Source of the DNA: Acetobacteraceae bacterium | GTDB taxonomy: Bacteria; Pseudomonadota; Alphaproteobacteria; Acetobacterales; Acetobacteraceae | Length of the DNA stretch: 6,806 nt | Direction of reading: 5' to 3' | Assembly (NCBI GenBank): GCA_947446625.1 | Contig: CANFIE010000221.1 | Span: 1-6,806 of the forward strand | Made by a program: the position numbers and the translations under genes | Shown: positions 1-6,806 of the stretch, piece after piece | Numbering within the stretch: position 1 is the first letter of the stretch | Layout: each line of letters opens with the position of its first letter | Notes under the pieces: model-generated | Database searches by the model: none | Told to the model about the DNA's origin: nothing | The model's input: only the letters and a program-made list of their open reading frames with translations

Positions 1-151
1 CGGGCGCGGCGGGCGGCGCGGCGCCGGGGCGGCTGGGCTGGGCCAGGGCGGGGCCGGCCAGCAGCAGCGCGGCCAGGGCCAGAACCCCGGCCGAGCGGGA
101 CGGCATGGCGGATTTCAGCCCAACGAGGGTGGCTTCAGGGCTGCTGCGCAT
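1..151 (-). CDS. N-terminus of an exported protein (signal peptide), probably a periplasmic peptidyl-prolyl isomerase; 3' part outside the window
   Basis: Reading the minus strand from the ATG at 106 gives MPSRSAGVLALAALLLAGPALA followed by QPSRPGAAPPAAP. This is a textbook Sec signal peptide: arginine-containing n-region, Leu/Ala core, and an ALA cleavage site with no cysteine after it, so signal peptidase I rather than a lipoprotein. An in-frame ATG at 151 adds 15 residues and is preceded by GGAG with a 7-base spacer, whereas the ATG at 106 has no obvious ribosome binding site. I list the longer form, but the shorter one has the more canonical signal peptide. The mature part begins with a low-complexity Ala/Pro stretch, so nothing seen here identifies the function. 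In alphaproteobacteria a parvulin/SurA-type peptidyl-prolyl isomerase commonly lies divergent to secA; that is the basis for the suggested product. It is truncated by the window edge, not visibly broken. Confidence 0.72.
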   Translation of the reverse strand, partial: MRSSPEATLVGLKSAMPSRSAGVLALAALLLAGPALAQPSRPGAAPPAAP

Positions 152-233
152 CAAATGGCTCCGGAAAACGGCGCCGGACAATGGCGGAAGCAGCCCAAGC
201 GGGCAAGGCGGGGCGGATATAACCGCAGGTGCG

Positions 234-262
234 TTGACCTGGGACCGGCCCCCCCCTATCTG
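234..262 (+). promoter_or_regulatory. Candidate sigma-70 promoter for secA
   Basis: TTGACC (234-239) and TATCTG (257-262) are separated by 17 bases, which would start transcription near 269 and give a leader of about 105 bases before the secA ATG. The -35 matches five of six consensus positions and the -10 three. A second -10-like TATAAC lies at 218-223 but has no recognisable -35. Overlapping it, the minus strand reads TTATAT, which could serve the divergent exported-protein gene, again without a clear -35. Confidence 0.4.
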
Positions 263-297
263 TCCGCCACGCCAGGGTCCGCCCCGGCCCGACGCCC

Positions 298-349
298 CGG
301 GGTTTTGCCCCGACGGCGGCCGGCCGCCTAGCCGGGGGCCTTTCCCCGG
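298..349 (+). other. Three consecutive GC hairpins in the secA 5' leader
   Basis: Three inverted repeats follow one another: CGGGG/CCCCG at 298-302/308-312 (loop TTTTG); a perfect 14-base palindrome GGCGGCCGGCCGCC at 315-328; and CCGGGG/CCCCGG at 332-337/344-349 (six-base loop). All would lie in the mRNA leader if the promoter at 234-262 is used, and the last ends 25 bases before the secA start. They could affect secA translation or early termination, but GC-rich DNA produces such stems easily. No poly-U tract follows any of them. Confidence 0.35.
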
Positions 350-374
350 ACCCACCCGGAGTGTGAAGCCCCGC

Positions 375-3095
<2,721 letters not shown>

Positions 3096-3111
3096 GGGGT
3101 TAATGCAAAAG

Positions 3112-3133
3112 CGGGCCGCGCCTGCGCAGCCCG
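3112..3133 (+). terminator. Weak hairpin just after secA
   Basis: CGGGC (3112-3116) can pair with GCCCG (3129-3133), with an inner CGC/GCG pairing (3117-3119/3124-3126) and a short bulge. It begins 17 bases after the secA stop and follows an AAAA run. Only scattered T residues follow, so it is a poor intrinsic terminator by itself; the stronger stem at 3142-3179 may do most of the work. Confidence 0.25.
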
Positions 3134-3141
3134 TAGCGTGT

Positions 3142-3179
3142 TAGAGCACGATGCGCCCTGTTGGGCGCATCGTGCTCTA
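3142..3179. repeat. Perfect 17-bp inverted repeat with TGTT loop between convergent genes
   Basis: TAGAGCACGATGCGCCC (3142-3158) is followed by TGTT (3159-3162) and its exact reverse complement (3163-3179). The stem is bidirectional and sits between the converging secA and small-gene transcripts, so it could block or end transcription from both sides. Neither side is followed by a run of T in the RNA, so it is not a classic intrinsic terminator. It shares its opening TAGAGCA with the next palindrome at 3193, which suggests a REP-like intergenic element. Family membership is inference; only one copy of each palindrome is in this window. Confidence 0.75.
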
Positions 3180-3192
3180 TAACCATTTGAAA

Positions 3193-3244
3193 CTAGAGCA
3201 AGAAATCCGGTCTGATGATTCCATCAGAATGGATGTTGTTCTAG
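3193..3244. repeat. Imperfect 52-bp palindrome bounded by CTAG
   Basis: The left arm runs from CTAGAGCA (3193) to TCTGATG (3211-3217), the loop is ATTC (3218-3221), and the right arm runs from CATCAGA (3222-3228) to TTCTAG (3239-3244). The outer CTAGA, a middle ATCC/GGAT pairing and the inner seven base pairs are conserved; the rest has mismatches and a two-base length difference. The segment is clearly AT-richer than the genes around it. Its right end overlaps the stop codon (3241-3243) of the minus-strand small gene. Together with 3142-3179 it makes a block of about 103 bp that looks like one compound palindromic element. Confidence 0.65.
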
Positions 3245-3528
3245 CCCAGCGTATCCCGCAGCCAGGCTTCACCATCGCTGCCCAAATTGCTCCACACCGC
3301 GTTGGTGCCAATGCGGCTCACCAGCAGCAGGCAGGCGGGCTCGCCCTTCACCTGCAGGGCGCGGCGCAGATGGTCGCGCAGATAGGTTGGGGAAACCTCG
3401 GTCTCCGCCAGCACGGCACCTTCGGTCACTGCCCAATGCGCCGGCGCAATTTCGTATATCGCGTCGAACATCACCTTCGCGGCGGTGGAACCGGCGGGCA
3501 GGTCGTGGATCACCAGGGCTAGCGACAC
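3241..3528 (-). CDS. Small Cas2/SinR-like ferredoxin-fold protein (95 aa, tentative)
   Basis: The product has 95 residues and begins at a GTG (3528-3526) supported by GAGGA six bases upstream. I do not recognise a named gene. The layout suggests a beta-alpha-beta-beta-alpha-beta fold: a hydrophobic first strand ending in HDL (residues 2-10), a helix around 15-27, a strand GAVLAETEV (37-45), a helix with the pattern SPTYLRDHLRRAL (46-58), a strand CLLLVSRI (66-73), and a C-terminal WSNL...WLRDTL (79-94). This order, and especially strand, then S-x-x-x-(I/L)-R-D-x-L, then LLLV, then WL near the end, resembles the small Cas2-like proteins annotated as SinR. No signal peptide or membrane segment is seen. 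It lies 86 bases downstream of maeB on the same strand, with a hairpin between, so cotranscription is uncertain. The stop codon lies inside the end of the palindrome at 3193-3244. That this is a real gene is well supported; the family call is a recollection of pattern, not a search. Confidence 0.7.
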   Translation of the reverse strand: MSLALVIHDLPAGSTAAKVMFDAIYEIAPAHWAVTEGAVLAETEVSPTYLRDHLRRALQVKGEPACLLLVSRIGTNAVWSNLGSDGEAWLRDTLG

Positions 3529-3534
3529 GTCACA

Positions 3535-3539
3535 TCCTC
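3535..3539 (-). promoter_or_regulatory. Ribosome binding site GAGGA deciding the GTG start of the small gene
   Basis: On the minus strand GAGGA is followed by TGTGAC and then the GTG at 3528. A nearby minus-strand ATG (3534-3532) is followed at once by TGA, so it cannot be the start. Confidence 0.65.
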
Positions 3540-3569
3540 ATGGGTGCGCGCGAAGCATGCCAGGAACCG

Positions 3570-3605
3570 GGGCGGAAGCAAGGTTTCGCGCATCTGCTTC
3601 CGCCC
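3570..3605 (-). terminator. Hairpin with 11-bp perfect stem just after maeB
   Basis: GGGCGGAAGCA (3570-3580) and TGCTTCCGCCC (3595-3605) are exact reverse complements around a 14-base loop. In the minus-strand transcript the stem begins 9 bases after the maeB stop and ends about 40 bases before the small gene. No U-tract follows (the RNA continues CGGUUCC), so it may partly terminate or stabilise the maeB mRNA rather than end transcription completely. Confidence 0.5.
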
Positions 3606-3614
3606 GCGTATTCG

Positions 3615-5927
3615 TCAGCGCTGAATAGCGGCGTGCGCCGCCAGGCAGGCCATGTCCAGCAGCTGGTTCACGCTGGCATCCATCGAGACGATCTGCACCG
3701 GCTTGGCCAGCCCCATCAGCAACGGCCCGATGCTGGTGCCGCTGGTCAGCCGCGGCACCGCCTTGGTGAGGATATGCGCGGCATGCAGGCCGGGCATCAC
3801 CAGCACATTGGCCGGCCCGGTCAACCGGCAGAACGGGTAGAGCGCCCGCAGCGCCGGGTCCAGCGCCACATCGGCGCTCATCTCGCCGTCATACTCAAAG
3901 TCCACGCCGCGCTCGTCCAGCAGCTTCACCGCTTCCCGCACGCTGCCGGGGATAACCCCCTTGGGGTCGCCGAAGTTGGAGAAGCTGAGGAAGGCCACGC
4001 GCGGCTCATGGCCCAGCCGGCGGGCGGCGGCGGCGGATTGCACCGCGATATCGGCCAGGGTCTGCGCGTCCGGCCGTTCATGAATGGCGGTGTCGGCCAC
4101 GAAGACGGTGCCGGAGACGCGGGCCAGCATCAGTGTCAGGCCAAAAAGGCTCTGCCCCGGCGCTGGGTCAATCGCCATGCGCACGCCGTCCAGCGCCACC
4201 GAGTAGCTGCGCGTCACGCCGGTCACCATGGCATCGGCCTCACCCAGCGCCACCATGCAGGCCGCGAACACGTTGCGGTCCTGGTTCACCAGCCGCACGC
4301 AGTCTCGGTACAGCATGCCGTTGCGCTGCTGCCGGGCATACAGCCATTCGGCATAGCGCCGGTTGTGCGAGGAGATGCGGGCGTTGTGGATCTCGATGCC
4401 TGCCGGCATCTGGATACCCAGCGCTGCCGCCGTGGCGTTGATGCGTTCCTCGCGCCCCACCAGCACCGGGGTGCCGTAGCCGCTGCCCAGATAGGCGATG
4501 GCGGCGCGGATCACTTTCTCCTCCTCGCCCTCGGCGAAGACCACCTTCTTCGGGTGGGCCTGCACCCGCTCGGTGATGAACTCCAGCGCCGAGGCTGTGG
4601 CGTCCAGCCGCTTGGTCAGTTCACGCGCATAGGCGTCGAGGTCCTTGATCGGCTTGCGCGCCACGCCGCTGTCCATCGCGGCCTTGGCCACGGCGGGGGA
4701 GACGCGGCTGATCAGGCGCGGGTCGAAGGCGTTGGGAATGATGTATTCCGGCCCGAAGCGCAGCGAGGAACCCGCGCCCGCCGAGCCGACTTCCTCCGGC
4801 ACATCCTCACGCGCCAGCAGCGCCAGGGCGCGGGCGGCGGCAATCTTCATGGCGTCGTTGATGGTGCTGGCGCGGGCATCCAGCGCGCCACGGAAAATGA
4901 AAGGGAAGCCGAGCACGTTATTCACCTGGTTCGGGTAGTCCGAACGGCCGGTGGCGATGATGGCATCGGCCCGCGCCTGGCGCGCTTCCTCCGGGGTAAT
5001 CTCGGGGTCTGGGTTCGCCATGGCGAAGATGATGGGCGCCGGCGCCATGGCCGCCACCATCTCCTTGGTCAGCGCGCCCTTCACCGAAAGGCCGAAGAAC
5101 ACATCGGCGCCTTCCAGCGCCTGGCTCAGCGTGCGCGCCGAGGTCTCCACCGCGTGGGCGGATTTCCACTGGTTCATGCCCTCGGTGCGGCCGCGATACA
5201 GCACGCCTTTGGTGTCGCACATGGTGATGTTCTCGGGCCGCATGCCCATGGCGCGCAGCAGTTCGGCGCAGGCAATGCTGGCGGCGCCGGCACCGTTGAT
5301 GACCAGCTTGGTCTTGGCCAGGTCTCGCCCGGTGAGGTGCGCGGCATTGATGAGGCCGGCGGCGGCGACAATGGCGGTGCCGTGCTGGTCGTCGTGGAAT
5401 ACCGGAATATCCATCAACTCGCGCAGCCGCTGCTCAATCACGAAGCATTCGGGCGCCTTGATGTCTTCCAGGTTGATGCCGCCGAAGGACGGGCCGAGGT
5501 AGCGCACGCAGTTCACAATCGCGTCCACATCCTCGGTGTCCAGGCACAAATCCATGCCGTCCACATCGGCAAAGCGCTTGAACAGCGCCACCTTGCCCTC
5601 CATCACGGGCTTGGAGGCCAGCGCGCCGAGATTGCCCAGCCCCAGCACCGCAGTGCCGTTGGAAACCACCGCCACGAAATTGCCCTTGGCGGTGTAGTCA
5701 TAGGCCAGGGAAGGGTCGCGGGCGATGTGCAGGCAAGGCTCCGCCACGCCAGGCGAATAGGCCAGGGAAAGATCCCGCGCCGTCACCAGTGGCTTGCTCA
5801 GCCGCGTCTCCAGCTTGCCCGGCCGGCCCTCGGCATGCATCGCCAGGGCCTCTTCCGGTGTCACCCGCGCGGTGCGCACATCGGCAAGTGAAACCGGCGG
5901 CATATGGCCTTTGCGCGCGTCATCCAT
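3615..5927 (-). CDS. maeB: Hybrid malic enzyme (malate dehydrogenase, oxaloacetate-decarboxylating) with phosphotransacetylase-like domain
   Basis: This cytoplasmic enzyme converts L-malate to pyruvate and CO2 while reducing NADP+ (or NAD+), supplying pyruvate and reducing power during growth on C4 acids. The product has 770 residues, normal for the MaeB class. The malic domain shows YSPGV at 57-61 (catalytic Tyr57), Lys112 in VMEGK, the metal-binding pair Glu154-Asp155, and FHDDQHGTA at 177-185. The nucleotide-binding fold has NGAGAASIA at 211-219 and ANPDPEI at 304-310. From about 455 to the end is a phosphate acetyl/butyryltransferase-like domain (VTRSYSVALDGVRM 571-584, FLSFSNFG 646-653). 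In studied homologues this domain lacks transacetylase activity, and acetyl-CoA inhibits E. coli MaeB through it. The start at 5927 has AGGGA 8 bases upstream; ATGs at 5972 and 5903 are possible but less supported. It is divergent from mutS. Which cofactor is preferred cannot be read from this sequence. Confidence 0.96.
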   Translation of the reverse strand: MDDARKGHMPPVSLADVRTARVTPEEALAMHAEGRPGKLETRLSKPLVTARDLSLAYSPGVAEPCLHIARDPSLAYDYTAKGNFVAVVSNGTAVLGLGNLGALASKPVMEGKVALFKRFADVDGMDLCLDTEDVDAIVNCVRYLGPSFGGINLEDIKAPECFVIEQRLRELMDIPVFHDDQHGTAIVAAAGLINAAHLTGRDLAKTKLVINGAGAASIACAELLRAMGMRPENITMCDTKGVLYRGRTEGMNQWKSAHAVETSARTLSQALEGADVFFGLSVKGALTKEMVAAMAPAPIIFAMANPDPEITPEEARQARADAIIATGRSDYPNQVNNVLGFPFIFRGALDARASTINDAMKIAAARALALLAREDVPEEVGSAGAGSSLRFGPEYIIPNAFDPRLISRVSPAVAKAAMDSGVARKPIKDLDAYARELTKRLDATASALEFITERVQAHPKKVVFAEGEEEKVIRAAIAYLGSGYGTPVLVGREERINATAAALGIQMPAGIEIHNARISSHNRRYAEWLYARQQRNGMLYRDCVRLVNQDRNVFAACMVALGEADAMVTGVTRSYSVALDGVRMAIDPAPGQSLFGLTLMLARVSGTVFVADTAIHERPDAQTLADIAVQSAAAARRLGHEPRVAFLSFSNFGDPKGVIPGSVREAVKLLDERGVDFEYDGEMSADVALDPALRALYPFCRLTGPANVLVMPGLHAAHILTKAVPRLTSGTSIGPLLMGLAKPVQIVSMDASVNQLLDMACLAAHAAIQR

Positions 5928-5935
5928 ATTTCTCG

Positions 5936-5940
5936 TCCCT
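5936..5940 (-). promoter_or_regulatory. Ribosome binding site AGGGA deciding the maeB start
   Basis: On the minus strand GAGGGA is followed by eight bases and then the ATG at 5927. This favours MDDARKGHM as the N-terminus over the ATG at 5972, whose extra 15 residues (MRWWDHPIRLRGTRN) do not look like part of the family and cross a small hairpin, GGTGGT/ACCACC at 5954-5968. Confidence 0.6.
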
Positions 5941-6018
5941 CGCAATCGAATCGGGTGGTCCCACCACCGCATTGAGCCGCGAGTTTCGCGCTTTCATCAG
6001 GGCTTTGGAAGGCACCGG

Positions 6019-6034
6019 CTTCGCGTTTGCGAAG
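6019..6034. promoter_or_regulatory. Small inverted repeat in the maeB-mutS divergent region
   Basis: CTTCGC (6019-6024), loop GTTT, GCGAAG (6029-6034). It overlaps the proposed -35 of mutS and would lie upstream of or within the maeB leader, so it could be an operator half-pair or just a chance stem. No regulator is identified. Confidence 0.3.
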
Positions 6035-6056
6035 TAAACCTCTGAAGTGGTTTAAT
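6027..6056 (+). promoter_or_regulatory. Candidate sigma-70 promoter for mutS
   Basis: TTGCGA (6027-6032) and TTTAAT (6051-6056) are 18 bases apart; the -10 matches five of six consensus bases and the -35 four. Transcription would start near 6063, about 70 bases before the mutS ATG. The -10 lies in an AT-rich near-palindrome GGTTTAATTTAACC (6049-6062), which stands out in this GC-rich sequence and may also serve the maeB direction, though I find no good minus-strand -35. The rest of the 5928-6132 interval holds no gene that I can support. Confidence 0.42.
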
Positions 6057-6121
6057 TTAACCCCAGCCTGCGTCGGCAACTTAAGTGCGCGCATGCCTTA
6101 CCAGCGCCGCCGCCGCAGGGT

Positions 6122-6125
6122 AGGA
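6122..6125 (+). promoter_or_regulatory. Ribosome binding site of mutS
   Basis: AGGA followed by seven bases (AACAAGA) and the ATG at 6133. The upstream ATG at 6093 is in another frame, so 6133 is the natural start. Confidence 0.6.
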
Positions 6126-6132
6126 AACAAGA

Positions 6133-6806
6133 ATGGATCGCTCCATTTCGCCACCGCTCTCGGCCGAAGGCGCTTCGCCCGCCATGGCCCAATGGTTCGC
6201 CGCCAAGGCGGAACATCCCGACGCCCTGCTGTTCTTCCGCATGGGTGATTTCTTCGAGATGTTCTTCGCCGACGCCGAGGCCGCCAGCGAGGCGCTGGAC
6301 ATTGCGCTGAGCCATCGTGGCAGCCACCAGGGCCAGCCCGTGGCCATGTGCGGCGTGCCGGCGCATGCCCATGAAACCTATCTGGCGCGGCTGATCCGCC
6401 GTGGCTTTCGCGTGGCCATTTGCGAGCAGATGGAAACCCCGGAGGAAGCCAAGAAGCGCAAGGCCCCGGCGGTGCGGCGCGACGTGGTGCGGCTGGTAAC
6501 CCCCGGCACGCTGACCGAGGACAGCCTGCTGGAAGCCGCCCGCCCGGCCTGGCTGCTGGCGCTGACGCCCGCCGATGCCAATACGCTGGGCGCCGCCTGG
6601 CTGGATATTTCCACTGGTGCCTTCGAGACCGAGGCCCTGGCCCGCGAGGAGTTGCCCGCGCTGCTGGCCCGGCTGGAACCTGCTGAGATTTTGGCGCCGA
6701 AGGGCCTGCACCCTGGCGCCGTGGAGGTGGCCACGCCGCGCGACGCCACCCGCCGCGGGGGCCGCCCGTTTCGGGGGGCGGGGGGGGGAGGCGGAGGTGG
6801 CGTAGC
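6133..6806 (+). CDS. mutS: DNA mismatch repair protein MutS, N-terminal part (runs off the right edge)
   Basis: MutS recognises base mismatches and small loops in newly replicated DNA and recruits MutL. The window holds about the first 200 of an expected 850-900 residues. The mismatch-recognition domain is clear: PDALLFFRMGDFFEMFFADA at 29-48 contains the Phe-X-Glu reader (F40 and E42, matching E. coli F36 and E38). It is followed by GQPVAMCGVPAHAHETYLARL, then GFRVAICEQMETPEEAKK, then VRRDVVRLVTPGTLTEDSLL. The connector domain starts with LGAAWLDISTGAFET and EPAEILAPKGL. From about residue 206 (base 6748) the translation becomes a Gly/Arg-rich string not expected in MutS, and the DNA has runs of six and nine G, so a frameshift or base-calling error there is likely. 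The ATPase and clamp domains are outside the window. It is divergent from maeB. Confidence 0.95.
   Translation, partial: MDRSISPPLSAEGASPAMAQWFAAKAEHPDALLFFRMGDFFEMFFADAEAASEALDIALSHRGSHQGQPVAMCGVPAHAHETYLARLIRRGFRVAICEQMETPEEAKKRKAPAVRRDVVRLVTPGTLTEDSLLEAARPAWLLALTPADANTLGAAWLDISTGAFETEALAREELPALLARLEPAEILAPKGLHPGAVEVATPRDATRRGGRPFRGAGGGGGGGV

Noticed and set aside
155..331. Possible 58-codon leader peptide upstream of secA (arrest-peptide candidate)
   Set aside because: It has no clear ribosome binding site, starts upstream of the best promoter candidate so may not be transcribed with secA, and shows no membrane or signal segment and no known arrest motif that I can recognise.
105..374. 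N-terminal extension of SecA from the ATG at 105
   Set aside because: The frame is open, but the 90 extra residues are Pro/Gly/Arg-rich with no similarity to SecA, they would cover the promoter and the divergent gene, and SecA of this class begins near MFARIARAFFG.
3142..3179. Calling the 17-bp stem a classic intrinsic terminator
   Set aside because: Neither strand has a T-run after the stem, so I list it as an inverted repeat with possible terminating effect.
3151..3522. Plus-strand open frame of 123 codons starting inside the 17-bp palindrome
   Set aside because: It is antisense to the small minus-strand gene, starts inside an inverted repeat without a ribosome site, and the minus-strand frame has the better start signal and fold pattern.
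3387..5891. Open frame of 834 codons on the plus strand opposite maeB
   Set aside because: Its composition (His, Arg, Gln, Gly) and lack of any family pattern mark it as an antisense shadow of maeB, which has all its catalytic motifs.
6052..6711. Minus-strand open frame of 219 codons over the start of mutS
   Set aside because: It is antisense to clear MutS sequence and has a Gln/Gly/His-rich composition with no domain.

Overview
The window is a GC-rich, densely coded chromosomal segment. It looks like an alphaproteobacterium, most likely from the Rhodospirillales/Acetobacteraceae side. The reasons are the strong G/C third-position bias, a 906-residue SecA of alphaproteobacterial type, a hybrid malic enzyme with a phosphotransacetylase domain, and a gene order I recall from alphaproteobacteria (an exported peptidyl-prolyl isomerase divergent from secA; malic enzyme divergent from mutS). 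The taxonomic placement is inference.

Layout, left to right: (1) the first codons of a minus-strand gene for an exported protein with a signal peptide, running off the left edge; (2) a divergent intergenic region of about 220 bp with a candidate sigma-70 promoter and three successive GC hairpins in the secA leader; (3) secA, complete, plus strand, 375-3095; (4) a convergent intergenic region carrying two adjacent palindromes (a perfect 17-bp stem, then an imperfect 52-bp, AT-richer palindrome); (5) a short minus-strand gene (95 aa) that reads like a Cas2/SinR-type ferredoxin-fold protein, with a GTG start and a good ribosome binding site; (6) a hairpin between that gene and (7) maeB, complete, minus strand, 3615-5927; (8) a divergent regulatory region of about 205 bp with an AT-rich island; (9) the first ~200 codons of mutS, plus strand, running off the right edge, where the reading frame seems to break down in G homopolymers.

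The genes are mostly housekeeping: SecA drives protein export and the left-hand exported protein is probably a periplasmic folding factor. MaeB links the TCA cycle to pyruvate and NAD(P)H supply. MutS starts mismatch repair. I see no defence island, prophage, transposase, CRISPR array or RNA gene. The parts that are not routine are the double palindromic element whose end supplies the stop codon of the small gene, the small Cas2/SinR-like protein itself, the structured secA leader, and the probable sequence error at the right edge. I do not see convincing evidence of a wholly new multi-gene system.
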